Shown one piece after another: positions 8,617 through 18,729 of a stretch of 64,000 bases of DNA. Position 1 is the stretch's first letter, and each line of letters opens with the position of its first letter. The notes under the pieces were generated by a model, which did not search any database, was not told the DNA's origin, and worked only from the letters and a program-made list of their open reading frames with translations. Source of the DNA: Enhygromyxa salina (GTDB taxonomy: Bacteria; Myxococcota_A; Polyangia; Nannocystales; Nannocystaceae). The position numbers and the translations under genes are program-made. The stretch is from assembly GCF_000737335.2 (NCBI RefSeq), contig NZ_JMCC02000014.1, positions 65,285 to 129,284 on the forward strand, read 5' to 3'.

Positions 8617-9021
8617 GGGCGTGACAGAGCGGGGAGCGAGGCGTCGAAAGGTCGTCGGGTCAACGCGCACGATGCCACTTGCGGCGCGTGCGATCGACCG
8701 GGACGAGGCTCGCCACTCTAGGGGCGAGGACTCTGGGAGTCAACATCCTCGCTTGTTGGGCACCTAGATTTTGTCCGCTGTATCGGTTGTATCGGTCGCC
8801 GGGTCGGGCGGCGACTGGACTGATTGTGTTCAGCCCGTGCGTGGCTTCTCGCTTCTGCAGACGATGCCCATTCTCGGCTCGGGCGAGGCGTGCGGACGGC
8901 TCCGCAGATCGAGACTGTTCGCTGCCCGCAGTGAACCGCTTGGGTTGCGGCCTCGCTTGGTTTTTGGCGCAGCCGTTGGCCCGCGCTTGCAACCCGAGCT
9001 GCGATCTTTGCTGACCCGCTC
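8617..9021. other. 405-bp gap between the family 4 UDG and HU-like genes
   Basis: No gene is supported here. It should hold the HU promoter (minus strand), but I could not single out convincing -35/-10 boxes. The stretch 8777-8805 carries two copies of TATCGGTTG/TATCGGTCG. A copy of the dispersed hairpin element occupies about 8873-8937. Confidence 0.5.
8873..8937 (+). repeat. Dispersed hairpin element, copy 1
   Basis: Contains the shared GCTCGGGCGAG block followed by an inner GCGGACGGCTCCGC hairpin. A near-palindromic 20-mer (8917-8936) follows, which is the reverse complement of the one in the copy at 11454. It sits in the untranscribed gap upstream of the HU-like gene. Confidence 0.55.
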
Positions 9022-10146
9022 CTAGACCTTTTGTGCACGCGCGAGTGAGACCGCACGCTCGAGATCATCGAGAACTTTTTGGTCTTCGGACTTGATCGCG
9101 CCGCCACGATCTGTTTGTGGCCGTGGTCCTCGACCGCCGCTCGCCTTGCGCTCGGTCCTGATCACGTAAGACGGGTGGTAGGTCACCACGACGGGGATCT
9201 CGACGCCCGTCTTGGGCTCGCGGTACCGCTGGGGCTGCCCACGCATCTTGTACAGCGGCGCGTCGCCACCAAGCAGCAGACACCCCGCGAACCGACCGAG
9301 CGCGACGATGACCTTGGGCTCGATCGCCCTGATCTGCGCGTGCAAGAACGGCGAGCAACGATCGATCTCCATGGGGTGAGGATCACGGTTTCCAGGCGGC
9401 CGACACTTGAGGACATTGGCGATGTAGACGCGGTCGCGCCCAAGCCCGAGCTGCGCGAGCCAGCGATCGAGGCGCTGCCCCGCGACCCCGACGAAGGGTT
9501 CGCCAAGCCGGTCCTCGTCGGCACCGGGGGCCTCACCCACGAACATCAATTCGGCCTCGGGATCTCCGACCCCGAACACGATATTTTGGCGGGTGGCCGC
9601 CAGCGGGCAGCGATGGCAATCGCCAACGTTGCGCTCGCGCAGATAGGCGAGCTTCTTGGCCGCGGGCCACTCTTCGCCCCGCGCGGCGGCGCTAGGTCGC
9701 GCGCTCGTGGCTGCTCGCGCCGCGGGACCGCGAGCGGCGGCCGGACCAGGATGCCCCATGTCTCGCGGGACGCTGGGGCCCATGTCTCGCGGGACGTGGG
9801 GGCCCGCGTCTCGGGCCACGCTGTGAGGACCTGCGTCTCGGGCCACGCTGTGAGGACCTGGGTCCCGGGCGACGCTGGGCCCCGCGTCCCGGGCGACGCT
9901 GCGTGGCTCTGCGTGGCTCGGATATCGCGGCGGGCTCGAGTCCTCACGTGCTGGCGGCGCGGGAGACTGCGCGATCGTGTCGGCGGCGGCGAGTTCGAGA
10001 TCATGATCTCGATCATCGTCGTCCGCGGTCGTATCCGGCATGTGGGCGGCGCCGACGTAGTGGACGCCTCGGAACTCGCGTAGGTGCTCGAGGTGGCGAG
10101 CAAACGCCCGCGCGAGCGCCTCGACCTCGCTCTCGGCGGTGCTCAC
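9022..10146 (-). CDS. Family 4 (iron-sulfur) uracil-DNA glycosylase with repeat-rich N-terminal extension
   Basis: 374 residues, starting at GTG 10144-10146, which overlaps the coaBC stop codon in a GTGA junction. The catalytic domain (about 165-374) has motif A GEAPGADEDR (204-213) and motif B YHPSY (about 323). Its four cysteines, C177, C180, C248 and C264, match the 4Fe-4S ligands of family 4 enzymes. It removes uracil from DNA to start base-excision repair. The first 160 residues are unusual: an acidic segment, then at least six near-identical copies of a nine-residue unit resembling SVARDAGPH, encoded by 27-bp direct repeats at about 9750-9905, then an Ala/Arg-rich linker. The repeats look like an unstructured, slippage-prone insertion. 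A second, family 1 UDG lies at 39843. Confidence 0.93.
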   Translation of the reverse strand: MSTAESEVEALARAFARHLEHLREFRGVHYVGAAHMPDTTADDDDRDHDLELAAADTIAQSPAPPAREDSSPPRYPSHAEPRSVARDAGPSVARDPGPHSVARDAGPHSVARDAGPHVPRDMGPSVPRDMGHPGPAAARGPAARAATSARPSAAARGEEWPAAKKLAYLRERNVGDCHRCPLAATRQNIVFGVGDPEAELMFVGEAPGADEDRLGEPFVGVAGQRLDRWLAQLGLGRDRVYIANVLKCRPPGNRDPHPMEIDRCSPFLHAQIRAIEPKVIVALGRFAGCLLLGGDAPLYKMRGQPQRYREPKTGVEIPVVVTYHPSYVIRTERKASGGRGPRPQTDRGGAIKSEDQKVLDDLERAVSLARAQKV

Positions 10147-11513
10147 GATCCCCCCTCGCCCGGCCACCAACGCGCCGCGAGCTGATCGAGCATCCACTCG
10201 GCGAGCGCCAGCTTGGGCCGGGGGCCGCCAGCGTCGACGGGCTCGCCACCCTCGGCGAACAGCATGAGCCCCGCGTTGGTCGGGCTGCCAAACCCGACCC
10301 CCGGGACCCCGACGCGATTGACGAACAACGCATCACAGCCCTTGCGCTCGAGCTTCGCTTGCCCAAGTCGGCGCAGCTCGGCGCTCACCCGTTCGTCATC
10401 GTTGGCGCGAGCTGAGGCATCCACGGTCTGGGCAGCGAACCCCAAAAACCGCGTGCGAGGCTGGTGGCGCGAGGTCAAGGTCGCCAGGATATCGACCTCT
10501 GCCCGCCAGCGCATCGCCAAGAACGACTCGAGCACGCGGTCCTTTCCCAGCTTGCCCGGCGAAGGCTCAGCCGGGATCAGATCAGCGACTGCGGCGACCA
10601 TCGCCACGAGGTCGACGTTTGCGTCCTGAAGCGTGTCTTCGCAGGCTTCGAGCATCTGCGCGCCGGTCTCGACGTCGACCCGTTGAACCCCGGGCGGGGT
10701 CTCTAGCGCGACCGGCCCCGCGACCAGCACGACCTCGGCGCCGCGCTCGGCGGCCGCGCGCGCGATCGCAAACCCCATCGCCCCCGTCGACGCGTTGCTG
10801 ATGAAGCGGACCGGATCGAGGTAGGCACGCGTGGGCCCAGCGGTGACGACCAGCTTGCGACCGGCCCAGCTGGTCCGCGCATCCTGGCTCGCGCGCGATC
10901 GAAGATCGGGGTGGGGTTGGCGATCGACGAGCGCCCGCGCAGCCGCGGCGATCGTCGGCGGATCGATCATGCGACCCTCGCCGATCCACCCGCACGCGAG
11001 CTCGCCCCGATCTGGACCCACGAACGCAGCTCCGCGCGCGCGCAACAGCTCGAGGTTGGCCTGCGTCGCTGGGTGCGACCACATGTTCGAGTTCATCGCG
11101 GGCGCCCACAGCACCGGCGCGCGCGTAGCCAGCAGGATCGTGGTTGCGAGATCGTTGGCGACACCCGCCGCCGCGCGGGCCATGATGTCGGCGGTGGCGG
11201 GCGCGACCAACACGAGCTCGGCCCAGTCGGCGATCTCGATGTGACCGACCCGCCCCTCCTCGGCGGCGTCGAGCAAGCTCTGACGGACAGGGCGACCGCT
11301 CACGGTCGCAAGCGAGAGCTCGGTACAAAACGCCGACGCGGCCGGCGTGGTCACGACCTGCACCTCACAGCCCACGGCGATCAATTTGCGAACCAGATCC
11401 GGGGCCTTGTAGGCCGCGATCCCACCCGCCACGATCAGCACGACCCGAGTGGCTTCAGCTCGGGCGCTCGCGGACGCCTCCTTAGACTGGTTCACTGCGG
11501 GCAGCGAAGTCAT
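10143..11513 (-). CDS. coaBC: Bifunctional phosphopantothenoylcysteine decarboxylase/phosphopantothenate-cysteine ligase
   Basis: Two steps of coenzyme A synthesis in one chain. The N-terminal CoaC flavoprotein half (about 25-200) has GGIAAYKAPDL, a GHIEIADW block with the catalytic His, PATADIMARAA and APAMNSNMW, all hallmarks of PPC decarboxylase. The CoaB half (about 215-450) starts with LVVTAGPTRAYLDPVRFISNASTGAMG and holds the KLGKDR motif for CTP-dependent ligation. The start is uncertain: ATG 11511-11513 lies inside a dispersed repeat and gives 27 atypical residues, whereas a GTG at about 11437 would begin right at the conserved fold. The 3' end overlaps the UDG gene by 4 bp. Confidence 0.93.
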   Translation of the reverse strand: MTSLPAVNQSKEASASARAEATRVVLIVAGGIAAYKAPDLVRKLIAVGCEVQVVTTPAASAFCTELSLATVSGRPVRQSLLDAAEEGRVGHIEIADWAELVLVAPATADIMARAAAGVANDLATTILLATRAPVLWAPAMNSNMWSHPATQANLELLRARGAAFVGPDRGELACGWIGEGRMIDPPTIAAAARALVDRQPHPDLRSRASQDARTSWAGRKLVVTAGPTRAYLDPVRFISNASTGAMGFAIARAAAERGAEVVLVAGPVALETPPGVQRVDVETGAQMLEACEDTLQDANVDLVAMVAAVADLIPAEPSPGKLGKDRVLESFLAMRWRAEVDILATLTSRHQPRTRFLGFAAQTVDASARANDDERVSAELRRLGQAKLERKGCDALFVNRVGVPGVGFGSPTNAGLMLFAEGGEPVDAGGPRPKLALAEWMLDQLAARWWPGEGGS

Positions 11514-11515
11514 CG
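11454..11515 (+). repeat. Dispersed hairpin element, copy 2 (covers the coaBC start region)
   Basis: Reads TTCAGCTCGGGCG, then GCGGACGC, TAGACTGGTTCACTGC and GGGCAGCGAAGTCATCG, matching the copies at 40557 and 63841 in order and spacing but lacking the 12-bp GAGGGCTTCTCG stem filling. The near-palindrome at 11490-11509 pairs GTTC-CTG with CAG-GAA(C/G). Reading on the minus strand it encodes the proposed first residues of coaBC. Confidence 0.6.
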
Positions 11516-11766
11516 TTCGCAGTGTAGGGGATCCGGCTGGGTTCAGCTCGGGCCCCTCGAGCTGTTGGTGCCGCACACCCCGAGTCCGTTCCGGGTTCGG
11601 TCCGGAGCTGAGGAGGCCCAAGGGCGAGGAGCGGCGACGACGCTGTACCGGGCGTACCGCCAGGAGCTGCGACACTGCCGTGTGTCGGGCACACTCGACT
11701 GACGAGCGACAAAGCCAGGGGCGTCAGGAACTAGCCTCAAACCATCAAATTCACTGCGGCAGGGTA

Positions 11767-12911
<1,145 letters not shown>

Positions 12912-12915
<4 letters not shown>

Positions 12916-13574
12916 GGCTGCACCTGTTCGCTGGAGGGGTTCGATGACTGGGAAAATTGTAAGAGGCGCTCGACGTAGCGCGCGAGCATGTCGACCTCGA
13001 GGTTGACCCTGTGCCCCGGCTGGTCCGGCTGGTTTGGTTGGTCACGGTGCTGCTCGATCGAGCGCCCGAGGGTCGTGACCGCCAACGTGTGGGGGATCAG
13101 CCCGACCATGAATCCAACCTCGTCGACCTGGTTGACCGTGAGGCTGACGCCATCGACAACGATCGATCCTTTGACGGCGATGTAGCGGCGCAGCGGCTCC
13201 GGTGCCCAAAACCAGCACTCCCGGGCGTCCCCGCGGGCCTCGACGCTGCGCAGATGCCCGACGCCGTCGACGTGACCGCTGACGAGGTGGCCACCGAGCG
13301 CGTCGCCAAGCCGCAGCGAAGGCTCGAGGTTGACGACCGACCCAGGCTCGAGCGCCCCGAGGGTCGTGACCGCCAAGGTCTCGAACGCCACGTCCGCGGC
13401 GAACTGCCCCTCGCTCGACTCAGTCACGGTCAGACAGACCCCAGACACGCACACGCTGGCCCCGATCACGCGGTCAGCTGGCGCGAGCTGGGTCGCGATG
13501 ACGACGCGTCGGCTCTGGGGGCTGTGGCCAAGTTCGCGGACACAGCCAGTGGTCTGCACCAAACCGGTGAACAC
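12912..13574 (-). CDS. ribE: Riboflavin synthase alpha chain
   Basis: 220 residues with the internal duplication of the family: MFTGLVQTTG starts repeat 1 and a second lumazine-binding barrel begins near residue 97 (GGHLVSGHVDGVG). Repeat 1 holds CVSGVCLTVTE, and repeat 2 holds the matching VVDGVSLTVNQVD. It dismutates two 6,7-dimethyl-8-ribityllumazine molecules into riboflavin. A Gln/Asp/His/Pro-rich insertion (about 175-190, with three near-copies of DQPNQP) sits before the last helix and is unusual. It overlaps ribB by 4 bp and follows ribD after about 100 bp. The lumazine synthase gene (ribH) is not in the window. Confidence 0.95.
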
Positions 13575-13643
13575 CGGCGGGGTATAGCACCCCGGCGCGG
13601 GCAGAAAGCACGGTTCGGGCTCAGCTCACACGCGGTGTTTCCG

Positions 13644-13679
13644 GCCGTAGTTCCAGCCGTAGTTCCAGCCGTAGTTACA
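13644..13679. repeat. Three tandem copies of a 12-bp unit
   Basis: GCCGTAGTTCCA repeated three times (the last as GCCGTAGTTACA) between ribE and ribD; the third copy runs into the ribD stop codon. A likely slippage product with no recognised role. Confidence 0.75.
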
Positions 13680-14757
13680 GTGGAGCGTAGACACACAGCT
13701 GGTCGGCCCCGAGCGTGCGCGTACGCAAGAGCTCGAGCCGCGGCGCGTCGCCGACGCTGGTCCACCCCACGCCCGCGATCGCCGGACGCCCTTCACCAAG
13801 CACGAGCGGCGCGCGATACATCCACAGCTCTTGCCACGCGCGCGCGGCCACGAACGCACCGAGCAACCGGCCACCACCCTCGACCATCAGCGAGCGCACG
13901 CCCCGGTCGCCGAGCCGGTCGAGCGCGGCCTCGATGTCGACGCCACCGCGAGCGGTCGCGGGCAGCTCGAGCGCCTCGGCGCCCGCCTTGGCCAACGCCG
14001 CGCGGGCGCGCTTGGAAGCCCGCTCGGTGTGCAGGTACAAGACCCCAGGCCGCAGCAGCTGGAGCGGACGCCCGGCGCTGGCCACCCGCAGGCGGGGATC
14101 GAACACAACCGGATCTGGGCTCACCCCCCGCACCAACCGAACGTCGAGGCCCGGGTCGTCCGCCAGCACCGTCGCGGCGCCGACAGCGATCGCGTGGTGC
14201 TGCGCCCGCAGACGGTGACCGCTGCGGCGCGCGGGCGCACCGGTGATCCACTTGCTGTCGCCGCTCGCCGTCGCGATGCAGCCGTCGATCGACGTCGCGC
14301 ACTTGAGCGTGACGAAGGGTCGGCCCCGGGCGACGTGGTGCAGATAGTGGCGGTGGACCTCGCGGGCCCGCTCGGCGAGCAGCCCGAGCTCGACCGTGAC
14401 GCCATGATCCTGCAACCGACGAAGCCCTGCGCCGGCCACGTGTGGCGCAGGATCTTCGATCGCCACGACGACGCGCGCGACCCCGGCGCCAAGGATCGCG
14501 TCGACGCAAGGCGGCGTGCGGCCGCGGTGGTTGCAAGGCTCGAGCGTCACGTACAGGGTCGCCCCCTTGGCTGCGCGGCCAGCCATGGCCAGCGCGCGGA
14601 CTTCGGCGTGCGCCCCCCCTGTCACGTCCGACCGCGCCTTGCCCAGCACGCGACCACGCTTGACGACCACGGCGCCCACGCACGGGTTGGGGTAGGTCGC
14701 GCCGGTCCCCGAGTTGGCCACGCGCAGCGCCTCGCGCATCCACTGGACGTCGCTCAC
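13675..14757 (-). CDS. ribD: Bifunctional riboflavin deaminase/reductase
   Basis: 360 residues. The N-terminal deaminase domain (1-145) carries the zinc site HAEVRAL and PCNHRGRTPPC in the cytidine-deaminase fold, and YPNPCVGAVVV near the start. The C-terminal reductase domain (about 150-360) has FVTLKCATSIDGCIA, SKWITG, and the NADPH-binding MVEGGGRLLGAF near the end. It deaminates and then reduces the pyrimidine intermediate of riboflavin synthesis. The gene starts 2 bp after the nrdR stop, so it is co-transcribed with nrdR and rpiB. Its reductase domain has no odd residues that I can see. Confidence 0.95.
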   Translation of the reverse strand: MSDVQWMREALRVANSGTGATYPNPCVGAVVVKRGRVLGKARSDVTGGAHAEVRALAMAGRAAKGATLYVTLEPCNHRGRTPPCVDAILGAGVARVVVAIEDPAPHVAGAGLRRLQDHGVTVELGLLAERAREVHRHYLHHVARGRPFVTLKCATSIDGCIATASGDSKWITGAPARRSGHRLRAQHHAIAVGAATVLADDPGLDVRLVRGVSPDPVVFDPRLRVASAGRPLQLLRPGVLYLHTERASKRARAALAKAGAEALELPATARGGVDIEAALDRLGDRGVRSLMVEGGGRLLGAFVAARAWQELWMYRAPLVLGEGRPAIAGVGWTSVGDAPRLELLRTRTLGADQLCVYAPL

Positions 14758-14759
14758 GA

Positions 14760-15392
14760 TCAGTCCCCTCCAGCGCTCGCTGGGGCCGCGCTGTCAGCCG
14801 GCAGGCCGCCGGATGCCGCGTCTTCAGCTTGGTTTTGCGGTGACTTGCGCCTGTGGGGCAGCGGCGTCGATGCCTCGCTCATGCCGTCGTCTGCGTCCGA
14901 TCCCAGCTCGGGAAACAAGGTCCGCTGCCCTTCGATGTTGACCCGCTCGGCCTTTTGCATCTCTCGCAGGAGGTGCTCGAACTCGTCGATGGTATCGAAG
15001 CTGCGGTACACGGAGACGAACCGGACATACGCGACCTGATCGAGCGCGTAGAGATGATGCATGATCCGCTCGCCCAGCGCCTCGGAGCTGAGCTCACGAT
15101 CGCCTCGCGTCGATGCCCACGTCTCGATCTGCGTGACGATGCGATCGAGCGCGTCGGATGGGATGCCACGCTTGCGACAGGCGATGTCCAAGCCGCGACG
15201 GATCTTGCTGCGATCGAATGGTTGGCGCTCACCAGTGCGCTTGAGCACGATCGGTAGGGTCTCGTCGATCCGCTCGCGTGTGGTGAAGCGATGCCCACAC
15301 TCGTTGCACACCCGCCGCCTGCGGACGCCGTCGCGACTGTCGCGCGAGTCGACCACCTTGGTGTTGCGTCCGCCACAGACCGGGCACTCCAC
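14760..15392 (-). CDS. nrdR: Transcriptional repressor NrdR
   Basis: 210 residues, longer than the usual 150-165. The N-terminal zinc ribbon has CPVCGG at 3-8 and CNECGHRF at about 29-36. The ATP-cone (about 48-138) shows VLKRTGERQPFDRSKI and the RFVSVYRSF end. NrdR senses ATP/dATP and represses ribonucleotide reductase genes by binding NrdR boxes. The last 55 residues, rich in Ser, Ala, Gly and acidic residues with the TLFPEL stretch, extend past the conserved core. Nesting with rpiB and the rib genes is common in bacteria; the 6-bp spacing from rpiB indicates one transcript. No NrdR box was found in front of any gene here. Confidence 0.95.
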   Translation of the reverse strand: MECPVCGGRNTKVVDSRDSRDGVRRRRVCNECGHRFTTRERIDETLPIVLKRTGERQPFDRSKIRRGLDIACRKRGIPSDALDRIVTQIETWASTRGDRELSSEALGERIMHHLYALDQVAYVRFVSVYRSFDTIDEFEHLLREMQKAERVNIEGQRTLFPELGSDADDGMSEASTPLPHRRKSPQNQAEDAASGGLPADSAAPASAGGD

Positions 15393-15398
15393 CGTGGA

Positions 15399-15875
15399 TC
15401 AGCTCCCCTCCCCAACCGGCCGGGTCAGCGATCCGATCAGCTCCACCCGGTTGAGGTGGCGCCCACCTTCGAACGTTGCGTCGATGAACCCGCGCAGCAG
15501 CAGCTTGGCCAGGCCGACACCGGTCACCCGTTCGCCAAGACACAACACGTTGGCGTTGTTGTGGGCCCGAACCATCTGGGCGCTGAACACGTCGGCCACC
15601 ACCCCCGCGCGAATGCCTGGGATCTTGTTGGCGGTCATCGCCATGCCTTGGCCGGTCCCGCACACCAACAGCCCAAACACGTCCGCGGCTTGGCCCTGTC
15701 GGTCCTGCAGCACCCGCTGGCAGACCTGCACGGCGATGTTGGGATAGTCGACGCGCTCGCTGGCCACGGCGGGACCCGAGCGGCTGAGCACCGGCAGGCC
15801 CCACTGGGCGAGCTCTGCCACCAGGACATCGAGCAGCATGACGCCGCCGTGGTCGCTCCCGACGTGGAACCGCAT
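15399..15875 (-). CDS. rpiB: Ribose 5-phosphate isomerase B
   Basis: 158 residues of the RpiB/LacAB fold. Visible family marks are DHGG near residue 8, RVDYPNIA, the catalytic-cysteine loop CGTGQGMAMTANKIPGIRA, and RAHNNANVLCLG for phosphate binding. It interconverts ribulose 5-phosphate and ribose 5-phosphate, feeding nucleotide and riboflavin synthesis, which fits its place as first gene before nrdR and the rib genes. The loop reads CGTGQGMAMT where many RpiB have CGSGIGMSIA, a conservative change. It lies 110 bp downstream of fabF, with room for a promoter. Confidence 0.92.
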   Translation of the reverse strand: MRFHVGSDHGGVMLLDVLVAELAQWGLPVLSRSGPAVASERVDYPNIAVQVCQRVLQDRQGQAADVFGLLVCGTGQGMAMTANKIPGIRAGVVADVFSAQMVRAHNNANVLCLGERVTGVGLAKLLLRGFIDATFEGGRHLNRVELIGSLTRPVGEGS

Positions 15876-15985
15876 GCCTGATTTGTACCCGATCCGGTTG
15901 ACCGGCGCGGGCCCGATTTACAGGCCGTGTTCCAGCCGAGCGCGGGGCAGCCAACGATCGCCCGCCGCGCGCACTGCTGGGAGTC

Positions 15986-17227
15986 TCAGGGGGTGCGCTT
16001 GAACAGCAGGCAGGCGTTCGTGCCACCAAACCCAAAGCTGTTCGACAGCGCGTATTCGACCTCGACCCGCCTGGCTTGATGCGGAATGTAGTCGAGGTCG
16101 CAGCTCGGATCGGGGTCGTCGAGGTTGATCGTGGGCGGCAGCACCCCGCGCGAGAGCGCGAGACAGCACAGCGCGCCCTCCACAGAGCCCGCGGCCCCGA
16201 GCAGGTGCGCGTGCATGGACTTGGTCGACGAGACCTGCAGCTTGTCGGCGTGGGCCCCAAACACCTGGCGGATCGCCTGGGACTCCACCGTGTCGGCCCC
16301 GGTCGAGGTGCCGTGCGCGTTGACGTAGCCGATCGCGTCGCCGCTGATGCCAGCGTCCTCGAGTGTCAGGCGGATGCACGCCTGCGCGCCCTCGCCGTTG
16401 GGGCTTGGCGCGGTCACGTGATGCGCGTCGGAGTTGGCCCCGTAGCCCACGATCTCGGCGATGATCTTGGCCCCGCGCGCCTTGGCGCGGTCCATGTCCT
16501 CGAGGACCAACAGCCCGCAGCCCTCGCCCATCACGAAGCCATCGCGGCTCTTTGTGAACGGTCGCGACGCCTTGGTCGGCTCTTCGTTGTTCTTGCTCAA
16601 CGCCCGGGCGGCCGCGAAGCCACCCACGCTCAAGGCGGTGATCGTCGACTCGGTGCCGCCGGCGATCATGACGTCGGCGCGGCCGTAGCGGATCGCGAGG
16701 TAGGCCTCGCCGATCGAGTGCGCGGCGGTGGAGCACGCGGACACGTGACTCATGAGCGGGCCCTTGAAGCCCTGGAAGATCGAGATCTGCCCGCCCGCGA
16801 GGTTGATGATCAGCGCCGGGACGAAGTACGGGCTGATGCCGTGACGCCAGCCCTTCTCGCGCATGGCGAGGTGCGTGGCTTCAATCGTCGTGATCCCGCC
16901 GAGGCCCGAGCCAACGTAGACCCCCGTGCGCTCGGCCGGAGGCCGGTCCTCGTGCAGGCCAGCGTCCTCCAGTGCCATGTACGAGGCCGCGACCGCGTAC
17001 TGGATGAAGGTGTCCATCTGCCGGGTGTACTTCTTGGAGAAGTACTTGGTCGGCTCGAAATCACGAACTTCAGCTGCGATCCGCGTGGGCAGATCGCTCG
17101 CGTCGAACTTGGTGATTGGACCCACGCCGCTGCGGCCGGCGATCACCGCCTCCCAGGTTTGCTCGGTGTCGAGCCCGAGCGGGGTGATCATGGCGGTTCC
17201 AGTGACGGCTACTTTGCGCTCTGCCAC
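15986..17227 (-). CDS. fabF: 3-oxoacyl-ACP synthase II
   Basis: 413 residues from GTG 17225-17227, preceded by GAGG at 5 nt; the frame stays open upstream but the family normally begins at this ERKVAVTGTAMITPLG block. The Cys-His-His catalytic set is present: SACSTAAHSIGEA (Cys near 165), GYVNAHGTST, and the Lys/His segment. That last segment reads KSMHAHLLGAAG instead of the common KSMTGHLLGAAG, so Thr-Gly is replaced by His-Ala while Lys and His remain. It elongates acyl-ACP by condensing with malonyl-ACP. It is the last gene of the plsX-fabD-fabG-acpP-fabF operon. Confidence 0.93.
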   Translation of the reverse strand: MAERKVAVTGTAMITPLGLDTEQTWEAVIAGRSGVGPITKFDASDLPTRIAAEVRDFEPTKYFSKKYTRQMDTFIQYAVAASYMALEDAGLHEDRPPAERTGVYVGSGLGGITTIEATHLAMREKGWRHGISPYFVPALIINLAGGQISIFQGFKGPLMSHVSACSTAAHSIGEAYLAIRYGRADVMIAGGTESTITALSVGGFAAARALSKNNEEPTKASRPFTKSRDGFVMGEGCGLLVLEDMDRAKARGAKIIAEIVGYGANSDAHHVTAPSPNGEGAQACIRLTLEDAGISGDAIGYVNAHGTSTGADTVESQAIRQVFGAHADKLQVSSTKSMHAHLLGAAGSVEGALCCLALSRGVLPPTINLDDPDPSCDLDYIPHQARRVEVEYALSNSFGFGGTNACLLFKRTP

Positions 17228-17360
17228 GTGTGCCTCGTTGTCTTGGCTATCCCTGACTAATTTGGCAGGCACCCGCAAGAGCTGGGTGCGCCATGACTAA
17301 CTGACTGACGATCGCAGCGCCGTCGCTACGGGAGATCGGTAGCGACGCGCGATCGGTCGT

Positions 17361-17615
17361 TCAGCCGTCGTTGTTCCGCTTGATGTACTGAACGGCGTCG
17401 CCGACGGTCTTGATGCTGTCGACCTTGTCGTCCGGGATCTTGATGCCGAACTCTTCCTCCAGGGCGAGGACCAGCTCGACGATCGCGAGCGAGTCGGCCT
17501 GGAGATCGTCGGTGAAGCTCTTCTCGGGGGAGACGTCGGTTTCGGGGACGTCGAGCTGCTCGGCGATGATCCCTTTGATCTTGTCGAGGATGGGGTCGGG
17601 GCTTGCGTCGGACAT
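17361..17615 (-). CDS. acpP: Acyl carrier protein
   Basis: 84 residues, starting at ATG 17613-17615. Highly acidic four-helix ACP with the phosphopantetheine site LQADSLAIVELV (Ser near residue 41), where canonical ACPs read GADSLDTVEL, and a typical KIPDDKVDSIKTVGDAVQYI end. It carries the growing acyl chain as a thioester on 4'-phosphopantetheine, added by a PPTase encoded elsewhere. It sits between fabG and fabF, the standard position. Confidence 0.95.
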   Translation of the reverse strand: MSDASPDPILDKIKGIIAEQLDVPETDVSPEKSFTDDLQADSLAIVELVLALEEEFGIKIPDDKVDSIKTVGDAVQYIKRNNDG

Positions 17616-17665
17616 GTCTGGATTCGCTCGTTGTTGTCGAAGGTGGTTGCTTCGGGGTTTGGGAT

Positions 17666-18457
17666 TCACATTGCGAGTCCGCCGTTGACACGCAGCACGT
17701 GGCCGGTGACGTAGGCGGCGGCCGGCGAGGCCAGCCACGCGACGGCCTCGGCGACCTCGGTCGCCGCGCCAATTCGGCGCAGGGGGATCTTGGCCAGCAG
17801 CTGCTCGCGGGCGTCGCCCTGCAGCGCGGCGTCGGTCATGTCGGTCTCGATGAAGCCTGGGCTGACGGCGTTGACGGTGACGCGACGACCGGCGAGCTCT
17901 TGGGCCAGCGACTTGGTCAGCCCCAGCAGCCCAGCTTTGGACGCCGCGTACATCGACTGCCCGCCGTTGCCGGTCTCGCCGACGACGCTCGAGACGTTGA
18001 TGATGCGCCCAGCGTCCTTGGCCTTGAGCAGGTACCGGGCGGCGGCCTTGCAGCAGTACACGGCGCCCTCGAGGTTGACCGCGAGGGTGCGCCGCAGATC
18101 TTCTTGCTTGGCTCGCATCAGCAGCCCGTCGATCGAGATGCCGGCGTTGTTGACGAGGATGTGCAGCCCACCGAGCTCGTCGGTGACGCGCTTGACCCCC
18201 GCTGCGACGGCGTCCTCGTCGGCGACGTCGAAGCCGACCGCGATCGCCTTGCCGCCGGCCGCGATGATCTCGTCACACAGGGCGACCGCCGCGGCCTCGT
18301 TGCTCGCGTAGTTGACACCCACGGTCGCTCCGCGAGCGGCGAGGGTTGCAGCGATCGCACGGCCAATACCACGCGAGGCCCCCGTCACTAGCGCGACGCG
18401 GTCAGTCAGGGATAGCGATGGCGGTAGGGCCGTCACGGCGCCAGACGTGTATCGCAT
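17666..18457 (-). CDS. fabG: 3-oxoacyl-ACP reductase
   Basis: 263 residues from ATG 18455-18457. Classical short-chain dehydrogenase: the TGASRGIGRAIA cofactor-binding loop near residue 25, NNAG near 105, catalytic Ser in INVSSVVGETGNGG and YAASKAG, with PGFIETDMT after it. It reduces 3-oxoacyl-ACP with NADPH in the second step of each elongation cycle. The N-terminal 15 residues (MRYTSGAVTALPPSL) are not conserved; a GTG seven codons in (near 18436) is an alternative start. It lies between fabD and acpP in the fatty-acid operon, with 272 bp before fabD that hold no gene I can support. Confidence 0.94.
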   Translation of the reverse strand: MRYTSGAVTALPPSLSLTDRVALVTGASRGIGRAIAATLAARGATVGVNYASNEAAAVALCDEIIAAGGKAIAVGFDVADEDAVAAGVKRVTDELGGLHILVNNAGISIDGLLMRAKQEDLRRTLAVNLEGAVYCCKAAARYLLKAKDAGRIINVSSVVGETGNGGQSMYAASKAGLLGLTKSLAQELAGRRVTVNAVSPGFIETDMTDAALQGDAREQLLAKIPLRRIGAATEVAEAVAWLASPAAAYVTGHVLRVNGGLAM

Positions 18458-18729
18458 CGATGCATCACTGCCCAGGCCCTCGATCGCTTCGAAGCTCACG
18501 AACCGCGACGAAGCGCAACGCCTCCAACGCACCGCGCACGCACTGTCACAGCCCGACCCGCTCCGGCAGAGCGGCTCGCTCGCCTAACGCGAACGCCTGC
18601 TGGAGCCGGCCACACCCTCGCGCATGACTCGGGCAGCCCGTCGAGCACACACGACCGCTGCGAGCAGGCACGGGGTCCTGCGCAACACAGCGCGACCGGG
18701 GGCTCCAACACCTGGCCCAACCAGCGGGC

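Noticed and set aside
12916..15985. FMN riboswitch in front of ribD, ribE or rpiB
   Set aside because: The gaps are at most about 110 bp and I could not find the conserved RFN core sequences; riboflavin genes follow nrdR and rpiB directly.
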